DNA of 64,000 nucleotides from Lachnospiraceae bacterium (GTDB lineage: Bacteria; Bacillota; Clostridia; Lachnospirales; Lachnospiraceae). Below are positions 46,919 through 56,010 of the stretch, piece after piece. Below the pieces are notes generated by a model. The model was not told the DNA's origin, made no database searches, and was given only the letters and a program-made list of their open reading frames with translations. The position numbers and the translations under genes are program-made. The DNA lies in assembly GCA_022791575.1 (NCBI GenBank), contig JAAVZI010000009.1, forward strand, positions 88,885 through 152,884. Reading direction: 5' to 3'. Every line of letters begins with the position of its first letter. The stretch's first letter is position 1.

Positions 46919-49765
46919 ATGGGGAAACTATTTTTGTTTTTAAAGAAAATATATAATAAAATTCCAGTAGATAGAGAAAGCAAATTAAAGTTAAAGGGTA
47001 AATTCTACCGTACGTTTGGCAGATTCTTTCAGAATACGACTTCATATATCCAATGGAAAGCCTATCAAAATTGGATGGAACAGAGGGAGTGGCTGGAAAA
47101 GCATGCTAAGAATGCAAAACAGGGAGCGTTGGAGATCGATTGGAGACAGGCAGAAACATTTGAATGTTCCGGAAGTATTGCCATTCATCTTCATTTGTTC
47201 TATCCAGATCTAATGGAGGAGTTTGCACAATATTTTTCCCATATGCCCTATACGTTTGACTTGTATATTTCTATTATAGATGACCGAGTAAGAGAAGAGG
47301 TGCTGCGAAAAGCGTCTGGGATTCCCAAGGTGGGACAGGTTGTAGTCAGAAAAGTGGAGAACAGAGGAAGAGATGTAGCCCCCTTGTTGGCAACCTTTGG
47401 CAAAGAACTGCTGAATTATGATTATTTCTGTCATGTGCATAGTAAGAAATCGTTGTATACAGGTGGGGAACAGCTGGACTGGAGACAGTATTTGTTAGAA
47501 CATCTGTTTGGCAGTGAGGAGTTAATCCGAGCAGTCTTTTATGGATTTGAACAGGGAGAAAAAGTCGGCATGATTTATCCAGAGACATTTCCAGATATGC
47601 CTTATTGGGGACATGCGTGGCTGCAGAATGAAAAAAGCCGCGATGAACTGCTGGCTAAGACCGGCCTTTCTTGTCCTCCGGGAAAGAAATATATTGATTT
47701 TCCCATGGGAACTATGTTCTGGGCCAGGACACAAGCACTCCGCCAGTTTTTTGAGGCTGGACTTCGTACAGAAGATTTTCCAGAAGAGAATGGACAGACT
47801 GACGGTACGATTGCGCATGCATTTGAGAGATGTACCGTGCTGGCGTGCCGCTATAATGAGTATAATACATTAATTTATAATGGAAAAACCAGGGAATTTA
47901 TCTATAATGAGGGTCGGAAGAATTTCGAACAATATTATATTAAGAGTTTTGAGCGTTTGAAGGAAGAAGCGAACCAGTGTGAGATTGTTTCCTTCGATAT
48001 TTTTGATACGCTGGTATCCAGGGCAGTGGCAAGGCCGGATGATGCCTTTGATCTGCTGGAACTTCAGCTAAGGAAGAATGGATTTTCACGGCTGCAGTTT
48101 AAGGAATTAAGAAAAGAGGCAGAAGGTAACTGTCGAAAGAAAAATCCAGACCGGGATTGTGATTTGGATGATATTTACCAGGAATTTTCTGTACTTTCTA
48201 AACTGTCTGCGGAGGACTGTGAACGGATCAAACAGGCAGAAGTGAATCAGGAGCTGCGGCTGATTGAGCCTAAGAAAGAGATGGCAGCATTCTATCATGA
48301 GATTTTGGCACAGAACAAGCATGTATTTCTGGTCAGTGATATGTATCTTCGTAGGAAGGATATTGAAAAAATCCTGGAAAAATGCGGAATTACCGGTTAT
48401 GAAAAGTTGTTTTTATCCTGTGAAACAAATCTTCGCAAGGATGATGGCAGTTTCTGGAAAACCTACAGCGAGAAATATCATGCCCCCAATTGGCTTCATA
48501 TTGGTGATAATGAGAAGTCCGATATGCAGATTCCGAGTGATTACAAATTCAGAGCCAGCCATATTCTGTCGATACAGGATTTATATGAATGTTCGGATTT
48601 GGGCGAGGTCTATCCACTTCGTAACATACCGAATCCGATTATGTCTGTGGCAGTGGGGCTTTCATTAAAGCGGCTTTTTAATCATCCTTATGCTCTGAAT
48701 CAGGACTTGCTGGATCTTCGAATCCGTAAGGAAGAGGATTTCGGCTATGCAGTCATTGCTCCTGTGATTATGGGGTATATGAATCATTTATGCAGAAAGG
48801 TGCTGGAACAGAAAGCAGAAAAAATTTTCTTTTTTGCCCGTGAAGGTTATTTGTTAAAAGAATTGTTTGATATTATGAAAGACATGCTGCCGGCTTTGTC
48901 TTCTGTGGGAAGTGAGTATTTATATGTTTCAAGAAGAGCGTTATCTATGGCATCGGTGAAGACATGGGCAGATATTAAAGAACTTTTGTCCATACAGTAT
49001 CGCGGTACGTTTTCAGACCTTCTTCATACCCGTTTTGGTATGGAAAGCAGCGAAGGCCGTGAGGATTCAATTGCGCTGCCGGAGGAAATGGATAAGGTTG
49101 CGGTCAGGGTTGAAAAGTACCAAGAAAAAATTCTTAAGAGGGCTGAGCAGGAGAGGAACAATTATCTGAACTATTATCATACGAAAAAGATAGGGAAGGA
49201 ACACCGAATCTTTGTCTCGGATATCGGATACAGCGGTACGATACAATATTATTTGTCTAAGCTGACAGGGGATACCTTTGATGGTTACTATTTTGCGACG
49301 GATTTTAGGGAAAAGCCGCTGGCAATTGAGGGCAATTCCATTCACGGCTATTATGCGGAAAAAGATAGCTATCAGGGATGTTCCCGGTCATTTGTCCACA
49401 GATATCATTTACTATTGGAAAGTATATTGATTGCACCGGATGGTCAGCTCGTCTGTATGGATGAAGAGGGTGCCTGTATGTTTGCAGAAACAGGTACGAA
49501 GTATTATACGGATGAAATCATTCGCTGTCAGGAGGGGATAAAACAGTATTTTCGTGACTTTTACGGAATATGTGCGGAGTATGCGTTATCGGCAGAGATT
49601 GATAAGGAATTCCCAGAAGGGCTTATGCGTGCTGCCGTAGAAGACGGTATTTTGCATGAGGATTTGGAGCAAAGTTTTGTAGTGGAGGATTTTTACTGTT
49701 CGGATCTGGAAATATCGGTGCTGCAGCATTATCGGGAAAAAGGGCTGGAAGAACCAGGGATATAA
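46919..49765 (+). CDS. RgpF-type rhamnan synthesis domain fused to HAD-like domain
   Basis: This 948-residue fusion has an RgpF-like domain (about 85-350: VRKVENRGRDVAPLLATF, YDYFCHVHSKKS, FPMGTMFWAR) and a HAD-like domain (about 375-560: VSFDIFDTLVSRA, VSDMYLRRKDIEKIL, HIGDNEKSDM). The second Asp of the usual DxD motif is Phe here, as in some phosphonatase-like HADs, so activity is likely but altered. A third part (about 610-940) with FFAREGYLLKELFD is typical of large HAD-containing proteins in glycan loci. ATG 46919 follows AAAGGAG; the frame is open to 46871 without a ribosome site. It may extend or cap a rhamnan. Confidence 0.83.
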   Translation: MGKLFLFLKKIYNKIPVDRESKLKLKGKFYRTFGRFFQNTTSYIQWKAYQNWMEQREWLEKHAKNAKQGALEIDWRQAETFECSGSIAIHLHLFYPDLMEEFAQYFSHMPYTFDLYISIIDDRVREEVLRKASGIPKVGQVVVRKVENRGRDVAPLLATFGKELLNYDYFCHVHSKKSLYTGGEQLDWRQYLLEHLFGSEELIRAVFYGFEQGEKVGMIYPETFPDMPYWGHAWLQNEKSRDELLAKTGLSCPPGKKYIDFPMGTMFWARTQALRQFFEAGLRTEDFPEENGQTDGTIAHAFERCTVLACRYNEYNTLIYNGKTREFIYNEGRKNFEQYYIKSFERLKEEANQCEIVSFDIFDTLVSRAVARPDDAFDLLELQLRKNGFSRLQFKELRKEAEGNCRKKNPDRDCDLDDIYQEFSVLSKLSAEDCERIKQAEVNQELRLIEPKKEMAAFYHEILAQNKHVFLVSDMYLRRKDIEKILEKCGITGYEKLFLSCETNLRKDDGSFWKTYSEKYHAPNWLHIGDNEKSDMQIPSDYKFRASHILSIQDLYECSDLGEVYPLRNIPNPIMSVAVGLSLKRLFNHPYALNQDLLDLRIRKEEDFGYAVIAPVIMGYMNHLCRKVLEQKAEKIFFFAREGYLLKELFDIMKDMLPALSSVGSEYLYVSRRALSMASVKTWADIKELLSIQYRGTFSDLLHTRFGMESSEGREDSIALPEEMDKVAVRVEKYQEKILKRAEQERNNYLNYYHTKKIGKEHRIFVSDIGYSGTIQYYLSKLTGDTFDGYYFATDFREKPLAIEGNSIHGYYAEKDSYQGCSRSFVHRYHLLLESILIAPDGQLVCMDEEGACMFAETGTKYYTDEIIRCQEGIKQYFRDFYGICAEYALSAEIDKEFPEGLMRAAVEDGILHEDLEQSFVVEDFYCSDLEISVLQHYREKGLEEPGI

Positions 49766-49784
49766 TTTTACGAGGTAAAAGAAC

Positions 49785-52265
49785 TTGAAAGAATACATTG
49801 TAGTAAAAACATCTGAATCAAGAAACCGTTTTCCATTTTCTATAAAGAGACCAGAGGCTTTCTGGAATAGAAAAAGAGTTCTGGTATTAAAATCTGTGAT
49901 CACATGTTTTCTGGTACTGTTTTTTGGAATCGCACTTTATACACACTGGGAAGATTTATATTACACAGAACAGATCGGAGATTATGAGCATGAATCGCCG
50001 GTGGTTTTTACCGGAATGACCCAGAAAGAGCCGCTGGATCAGGAGATATGGATTGATAAGGGGCAGCTGCAGTCGGTTGGTATTATGTTTTCGACGTATG
50101 GAGATACACTAGAAAAGGGAAAAGTACATTTTCAGTTTCTCAATGAGTATGGCCATATTCTATACCGGGAGAGTGTAGATGTGAAAGAACTCCGGGATAT
50201 GGGGTATTACGAATTTGAAGTGGATACGAATGTAAAAGAGGGATATTATACATTGGAGGTCTACGCGACTGGTTATGGGGAGACCACCAGTCCGGCGGTA
50301 TGGGCAGGAGAGCAAAAAAGTAAAACAAATACGCTTGTTTTTAGCGGAGAAAAGAGAAAACAGGAGCTATTGTATCAATTGTCCTATTCCCGCTTTCAGG
50401 TTTCTCTGTTGATTTTCTGTCTCTCAATGCTGACGGTGACGATCGTGTTCTTGTTTTTGTCTTTTGAGCTGGAAGGACTTTGGGGTAGAATTGCCGGACT
50501 TGCAGGTATGCTGATTTATCCTCTGCTGGCGCTGTTTTTGGTAGAAAGTCTCTATCAGAATCCATTTGAACAGGGATTTATCATGATATTTTTTAATTAT
50601 TTAATATACTTCGGAATTTATCTGATTTGTTTTTTTATCACCGGACGTTTTCGGAGTACATTTATTATTGGCAATACCCTTACCTTTCTGTTTGGGCTGG
50701 TGAATTATTTTGTAATGGAATTCAGGGGCATTCCGGTCTGTCCGTGGGATCTATTTTCTCTGGGTACAGCAGGAAATGTTGCCGGAGGTTACAGCTATCA
50801 GCTGAATCTGCCGTTGATTGGGCGTATCTTATGTGTATGCGCCATGAATGTTTCTGTGATACATATGTGTAAGCAGAAAATAAGCCGTCCGATGAGAGTA
50901 ACAGCTTTTGGCGGAGCATTGGTATATACCTGGATGCTGCTGTATCTGTTTACACAGACTTCTTTGCTGGAGAATGCTGGCTTCCAGGCAGATTTGTGGC
51001 AGCAGAGTGCAGGATATAAGCGAAATGGTTTTTATTTAAGCTTTATTATGAATACCCGGTATCTACAGACGGAAAAACCAGATCATTACAGTGTGGGGAA
51101 AGTAGAAAAAATCCTGGAAGATTATGGGGAAACGACAGCCGGCCAGGAGGCAGAGGTTCGGCCGAATATTATTATGGTGATGAATGAGGCATATTCTGAT
51201 CCTCGGATAGTCGGAGATTTTAAAACTAATATCGATTATGCTCCATTTGTAAACAGTTTGGAAGAAAATACCATCAAAGGGAATCTGTATGTATCTATAT
51301 TTGGCGGCAGCACATGCAATACAGAATATGAGGTATTGACAGGGAATTCCATGGCTTATCTGCCCCGTGGTTCCATTGCGTATCAGCAGTATATTAACAA
51401 ATCCCAGGAAACGGGAGGACTTGCTATGACGCTTAAGGAACAGGACTATCGATGTTATGCGATTCATCCATTTGATGCGGAAGGATGGAATCGGCCTGTA
51501 GTGTATGAGACGATGGGATTTGAGAAATTTTATGATATGGCTTCGTTTCCTTCTGATTCGGAAATGGTTCGTGATTTTATCAGCGATTTGGAATCCTATA
51601 AGAAGATCATTAATTTGTATGAGGAAAAAGAAAAAGACGAACGTATATTCGTGTTTGATGTGACAATTCAGAATCATGGAGGATACAAAACAGGGGCCGA
51701 TTTTGAGGAGCCAGTCATCTTAGAGGGAATGAAGGAGGATTATCCGGCGGCAGAAGAGTATCTATCACTGTTAAAGGTATCGGATGATGCATTTGCTTAT
51801 CTGGTCTGGTATTTCAGCCAGGTAGAGGAACCTGTCATGCTGGTTCTGTTTGGAGACCATCAGGCGGCTATCGAGGAAGAATTCTATGAAGAACTATATG
51901 GAAAGAGCCTGGAGGAGCTGGATCTGGAAGAATTGCAGAGACGCTATGCCGTTCCATTTCTGATATGGACCAATTATGACATAGAAGAGACTTGGGTCGA
52001 AGCAATGAGTGCCAATTATCTTGCAGGAACGGTATTGTCGTATGCAGGATTGGAGATTCCCAGTTATTTTGCATATCAAAATGAGATGTACCAGAAGCTG
52101 CCGGTCCTGAATGCGAATGGCTATATGGATGCAGAAGGGAATTGTTATTCTTTAGACCAGAAGAGTCAATATAATCAATTACTAGAGGAATATCGAATTC
52201 TGCATTATAACAGTGCAGCAGATCGAGGGAATACATGCTTTTCCATGTATAAAGTTTCCGAATGA
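49785..52265 (+). CDS. LTA-synthase-like phosphoglycerol transferase (GacH-like)
   Basis: This 826-residue membrane protein has one N-terminal segment (about 33-53), an extracytoplasmic beta domain (about 65-180), six further segments (about 195-390) and an alkaline-phosphatase-fold domain (about 460-740). Metal/active-site motifs are NIIMVMNEAYSD, GGSTCNTEYEVLTG (presumed catalytic Thr) and VLFGDHQAA. Such enzymes transfer glycerol phosphate from phosphatidylglycerol; GacH-type proteins of similar size decorate streptococcal rhamnans. Its place in a rhamnose locus supports that role over lipoteichoic acid synthesis. The start is a TTG at 49785 behind CGAGGT, implying modest translation. Confidence 0.83.
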   Translation: MKEYIVVKTSESRNRFPFSIKRPEAFWNRKRVLVLKSVITCFLVLFFGIALYTHWEDLYYTEQIGDYEHESPVVFTGMTQKEPLDQEIWIDKGQLQSVGIMFSTYGDTLEKGKVHFQFLNEYGHILYRESVDVKELRDMGYYEFEVDTNVKEGYYTLEVYATGYGETTSPAVWAGEQKSKTNTLVFSGEKRKQELLYQLSYSRFQVSLLIFCLSMLTVTIVFLFLSFELEGLWGRIAGLAGMLIYPLLALFLVESLYQNPFEQGFIMIFFNYLIYFGIYLICFFITGRFRSTFIIGNTLTFLFGLVNYFVMEFRGIPVCPWDLFSLGTAGNVAGGYSYQLNLPLIGRILCVCAMNVSVIHMCKQKISRPMRVTAFGGALVYTWMLLYLFTQTSLLENAGFQADLWQQSAGYKRNGFYLSFIMNTRYLQTEKPDHYSVGKVEKILEDYGETTAGQEAEVRPNIIMVMNEAYSDPRIVGDFKTNIDYAPFVNSLEENTIKGNLYVSIFGGSTCNTEYEVLTGNSMAYLPRGSIAYQQYINKSQETGGLAMTLKEQDYRCYAIHPFDAEGWNRPVVYETMGFEKFYDMASFPSDSEMVRDFISDLESYKKIINLYEEKEKDERIFVFDVTIQNHGGYKTGADFEEPVILEGMKEDYPAAEEYLSLLKVSDDAFAYLVWYFSQVEEPVMLVLFGDHQAAIEEEFYEELYGKSLEELDLEELQRRYAVPFLIWTNYDIEETWVEAMSANYLAGTVLSYAGLEIPSYFAYQNEMYQKLPVLNANGYMDAEGNCYSLDQKSQYNQLLEEYRILHYNSAADRGNTCFSMYKVSE

Positions 52266-52483
52266 TCTTAGAGTATGTGTTGAAATTGTATTATGTCAAC
52301 CACTCTGGGGACATAATGCGGAAAATGCAGCATATGTTACTTTAGGAGAACAAAATATCTAATGAAATTATTACAGAAAATAATGGGAAATGTTAAAAAA
52401 ATAATACATTTCATAAAAATTTATGTTATAATGGTGATGAATTATGAAAATTAAAAAAGATAGAAAGAAGGAAGGATAAAAGA
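52266..52483 (+). promoter_or_regulatory. Intergenic region with weak hairpin and -10 box
   Basis: ATTATGTC (52290-52297) pairs with GACATAAT (52310-52317) around a 12-base loop without a T-run, perhaps a weak terminator. A TATAAT lies at 52427-52432, about 50 bases before the amidase gene, but no convincing -35 box precedes it. Nothing else is seen in this A+T-rich gap. Confidence 0.35.
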
Positions 52484-54790
52484 GTGACTAAGAAAAGGAT
52501 TGGAACAGGTGTTGTTTCTATTCTGGTGCTTATAGCATGCTTGTGGACATTTATGTCTGGAAAGGAGTCAGAAGCATCTGGAGAACTGGTTATTGTGCTG
52601 GATGCAGGACATGACGATTCTCATACAGGCGCTTTTGGCAATGGGTTGCGGGAAGAATACCTGAATCTTCAGATTGCAATGGCATGTAAGCACGAATTGG
52701 AAACATATGAGGGAGTCAGAGTTTATATGATTCGCGAGACAGGTCCCTGTCCTTATGGCGGACCCAATGTAGTTGGAAGTTCTGCCAAATGTAATTTAAA
52801 GAGGGTGGAGTATGCAAAGAGTGTGGGAGCCCATGCATATGTCAGCATACATAATAATTCCTCCTCGAATAGTTCTGCAAAAGGTGCAGGCGTATATTAT
52901 CCGAGTAGAAACTATAATGCTGCAATTGGAGCAGCTGGCGGCGGACTGGCACAGTCAGTATTAGACCAGCTTGTGGCATTAGGTCTGCAGGACCGAAAGA
53001 TTACAGTCAGATATTCAGAAGATAATTCCAGATATCCAGACGGTTCTCTGGCGGACTACTATGGTGTAATTAAGAATAGTAAGTTAAGAGGATTTCCAGG
53101 TATTATAATTGAACATGCGTTTGTGAGCAACTATGATGATGCGACACAGTATCTGAATTCTCTGGAGAAGCTATGGAAATTGGGAAGTGCAGATGCAACC
53201 GGAATTGCCCGGTATTATGGCCTAAAGAAGAAGGATACGCTGGATTATTCTCAGGCAGTGATTTCTAATAATCCGATTCAGAATCAGACCATCTGGCATT
53301 TACAAGCTTCCGGTATTAAAAATGCAGATAAGATTCAGTTTGCAGTCTGGAGTGATATCGGAGGTTTTGACGATCTGATCTGGTATGATGGCCGCCAGGA
53401 TGCAAGCGGCAGCTGGACAGCAGATGTACCGATATCAAATCATAAGACAGAAGGAATCTATCGAGTGGATGTATATGCCAATGGAAATATCTGTGTTGGA
53501 AGCAGCAGTTTTACTGTACAGGGGCCTTCTGTGGAAAGTGTCCAGATGGTCAGCAGGGATAATCAGAAGGGTACATTTGATATAGAACTGCGGAATGTCG
53601 TTTCAGGAACAGATATCAGCAGTGTGCAGGTAGCCGTATGGCCCAAACAGGATGTCGGGAACTATCTTAGATGGATCAATCCGGTTTCCATAGGAAATCA
53701 GTCTTACCGCCTGCAGATTGATATCAGTGATTATGGATATATGTATGGAGAGTATTATGTAGATGTCTATGCTTCCGATAGAAATGGGCTGTCAAAATGT
53801 GTTTCCAGCCAGCTGTTTTCCCTAACTCGTCCAGAGGGCAATCTGGAGGTGAATGGAAGTGAGGCAGGAGCAGTCTTTGAGGTTCGGGCATGGAATCTGC
53901 CATATGGAAATGCTTTCAGTCAGGTGAGCTGTTCGGTCTGGGTAAATGATGAAAATAAAAACGGAACGCCATTGGTATATTCAATGGAAGAAGACAGCTA
54001 TCATCAGTGGAGAACCTGTATATATCCAGCTGAGCTGGGAATGGATGGAACCTATACGATCCAGCTTAAGGGGACTTTGCCTGACGGTCAGACCGTTATA
54101 CTTGGTGAAGCTGCTTATACGACTGAGAGAGAGGTATATGAGATTCTGGGTGGACCAGGAGAGGGAAACCATACAGTATATAACTGGAAGGATATTTACG
54201 TAATGTCTCAGGCAGCGCCTTATCAGCTCAGGGTTCAGCCTTGGTGTGATTATGGCCAGATCCGCAGTGCCTTGGAGGCTTCAGCGATCCCTTACAAAGA
54301 GCTGCTTGCTTTTCATATGCAGAGAGACTGGTTAGACCAGCCGACGGACGCCAAAGAAGTAAATGCTGTTTCTTTTGAAGCAGTTACCGGAGACGGAGCA
54401 GTAAGGGAAGCATTACCGCAAACAGAGTCCATTACAATTACGATTCCCCCATTTATGCGTGACCGGGAAGTCCGGGTATATACTGCTAAGGGAGATTCTA
54501 TGGAGTTTGGCTTAACGGAAGCGGAATTTTCAGAAGATGGAAGCCGGGTTACCATAAAAGCGGAGCCGGAAGGATACTTTGTATTGGCAGCAGAAAAGCC
54601 CCGAATGAAAGGGGATGCCAATACGGATGGGAAGATTACCTTTACAGATGCCAGAATGATTCTACGGGCAGTTCTGAAGATTGAAGCACTGGATGATAAA
54701 GTTAAGAAGTATTGTGATATTAATGAAGATGGCCAGATAACATTAGAGGATGTCCAGTCTGTTTTGAAAACAGCTCTTGGCATTCAGTAA
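52484..54790 (+). CDS. N-acetylmuramoyl-L-alanine amidase with GBS Bsp-like repeats and dockerin-like tail
   Basis: This 768-residue exported protein has a signal/anchor (about 8-28), then a zinc amidase_3 domain (about 30-245): VLDAGHDD (zinc His), REEYLNLQ (zinc Glu), YVSIHNN (zinc His) and IIEHAFVSN (catalytic Glu). Three beta-sandwich repeats (about 260-560), such as SVQVAVWPKQDVGNYLRW and YYVDVYASDRNG, resemble GBS Bsp-like domains. The end has paired calcium loops DANTDGKITFTDA and DINEDGQITLEDV, as in type I dockerins. It cleaves peptide stems from peptidoglycan. GTG 52484 is used, behind GGAAGGA. It probably acts where the polysaccharide is attached. Confidence 0.88.
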   Translation: MTKKRIGTGVVSILVLIACLWTFMSGKESEASGELVIVLDAGHDDSHTGAFGNGLREEYLNLQIAMACKHELETYEGVRVYMIRETGPCPYGGPNVVGSSAKCNLKRVEYAKSVGAHAYVSIHNNSSSNSSAKGAGVYYPSRNYNAAIGAAGGGLAQSVLDQLVALGLQDRKITVRYSEDNSRYPDGSLADYYGVIKNSKLRGFPGIIIEHAFVSNYDDATQYLNSLEKLWKLGSADATGIARYYGLKKKDTLDYSQAVISNNPIQNQTIWHLQASGIKNADKIQFAVWSDIGGFDDLIWYDGRQDASGSWTADVPISNHKTEGIYRVDVYANGNICVGSSSFTVQGPSVESVQMVSRDNQKGTFDIELRNVVSGTDISSVQVAVWPKQDVGNYLRWINPVSIGNQSYRLQIDISDYGYMYGEYYVDVYASDRNGLSKCVSSQLFSLTRPEGNLEVNGSEAGAVFEVRAWNLPYGNAFSQVSCSVWVNDENKNGTPLVYSMEEDSYHQWRTCIYPAELGMDGTYTIQLKGTLPDGQTVILGEAAYTTEREVYEILGGPGEGNHTVYNWKDIYVMSQAAPYQLRVQPWCDYGQIRSALEASAIPYKELLAFHMQRDWLDQPTDAKEVNAVSFEAVTGDGAVREALPQTESITITIPPFMRDREVRVYTAKGDSMEFGLTEAEFSEDGSRVTIKAEPEGYFVLAAEKPRMKGDANTDGKITFTDARMILRAVLKIEALDDKVKKYCDINEDGQITLEDVQSVLKTALGIQ

Positions 54791-54813
54791 CGGATTTTGG
54801 GAGGGATGTTGAC

Positions 54814-55905
54814 ATGCAGAAAAATATTGCAAGACTTACAATCGGAGGAGCCGGGGTTGTTTTATTGGCAGCCCTGTGGATGGGAGGCATTACCACTACA
54901 GAGGAAAAAGCGGCAGAACATATAGCAAATGGACAAATCAAAGAAGTAGAGCAGCAGTACCTGTATTTTGGAGCCGGGTTTGGACGGGAGAGTTACCGTT
55001 TGCCGAATAAAAAGGTGGAGAATACCGTCCGTGCAGTTTCCGGTGCTGCAGCAGTATCCAGGACAAATGTAATTCAAAAAACAGAAGAAGTTTCTCCGTC
55101 GGGAGTGCAGCCGGAAGTGATTCAGCCAGAGCCGGAGCCGAATGTCCCGGCAGTAGTTTCAATGCCGGAGCCTTCTCCGGAGCCCGCGGCAGCCGAAGAA
55201 CCTACACCGGGACCGGTAGAACTGCCGGTAACTTCCAGTGTGGAAGCACCGGGAGCAGCTAAACTGGATCATATTACGGTAGTTCCCCCGGAACCTGAGG
55301 AGCCCACGCCGACACCTTCTGTACAGCCTTCCTCGCCAGGGATGACTCAGGAGGATCAGATGGCGTCTATCCAAGGCGGCTGTACGATTATGGGAAATTC
55401 TTATACTTATCTGGAACAGATGGTACGGTATTACAATGTCAATCAGACCTATCCTGCCTATTATGCCAACAGCGACGCACCTACCATTGAGGCGTTCTGC
55501 CAGATCTATATAGAAGAGGCCAAAGCTGAAGGGGTAAGGGCAGAGGTAGCGTTCTGTCAGGCAATGAAAGAAACAGGATTTCTCAGATATTTGGGTGATG
55601 TTAGAATTGAACAGTATAATTTTGCCGGAATTGGTGCAACAGGAAATGGGGTAGCTGGAGATTCCTTTGCAAGTGTAAGGGATGGCATCCGGGCGCAGAT
55701 TCAGCATCTTAAGGCATATGCATCAACAGAGAGTCTGAACAATCCCTGTGTGGATCCTAGATTCCATTATGTCAACCGTGGAACAACGCCATATGTAGAA
55801 TGGCTTGGGATTCATGAGAATCCTATGGGAGGCGGCTGGGCGGCAGCGGTTAACTATGGCAGCAGTATTATTAATGATTATATTGTCAAACTGTTTTCTA
55901 ATTAG
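54814..55905 (+). CDS. Secreted glucosaminidase-domain protein with proline-rich linker
   Basis: This 363-residue exported protein has an N-terminal hydrophobic anchor (about 8-28). A Pro/Glu-rich linker (about 95-185) includes repeated PEPEPNVP- and PEEPTPTPS-like stretches. The C-terminal glucosaminidase domain (about 225-360) contains EVAFCQAMKETGFLRYLG with the likely catalytic Glu, YNFAGIGATG and GGGWAAAVNYG. Such domains cleave the beta-1,4 bond after N-acetylglucosamine in peptidoglycan. It lies 23 bp after the amidase gene, so the two wall hydrolases are probably co-expressed. GGGAGG precedes the ATG. Confidence 0.87.
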   Translation: MQKNIARLTIGGAGVVLLAALWMGGITTTEEKAAEHIANGQIKEVEQQYLYFGAGFGRESYRLPNKKVENTVRAVSGAAAVSRTNVIQKTEEVSPSGVQPEVIQPEPEPNVPAVVSMPEPSPEPAAAEEPTPGPVELPVTSSVEAPGAAKLDHITVVPPEPEEPTPTPSVQPSSPGMTQEDQMASIQGGCTIMGNSYTYLEQMVRYYNVNQTYPAYYANSDAPTIEAFCQIYIEEAKAEGVRAEVAFCQAMKETGFLRYLGDVRIEQYNFAGIGATGNGVAGDSFASVRDGIRAQIQHLKAYASTESLNNPCVDPRFHYVNRGTTPYVEWLGIHENPMGGGWAAAVNYGSSIINDYIVKLFSN

Positions 55906-56010
55906 GAGATTGGCCGGGAAACAGGATTTCTACAGACATACGGCATAAAAGCACATATTTTTGTACATAGTATACAAAAGACAATCTATGATTAAGAGAC
56001 AGGAGGCAGT

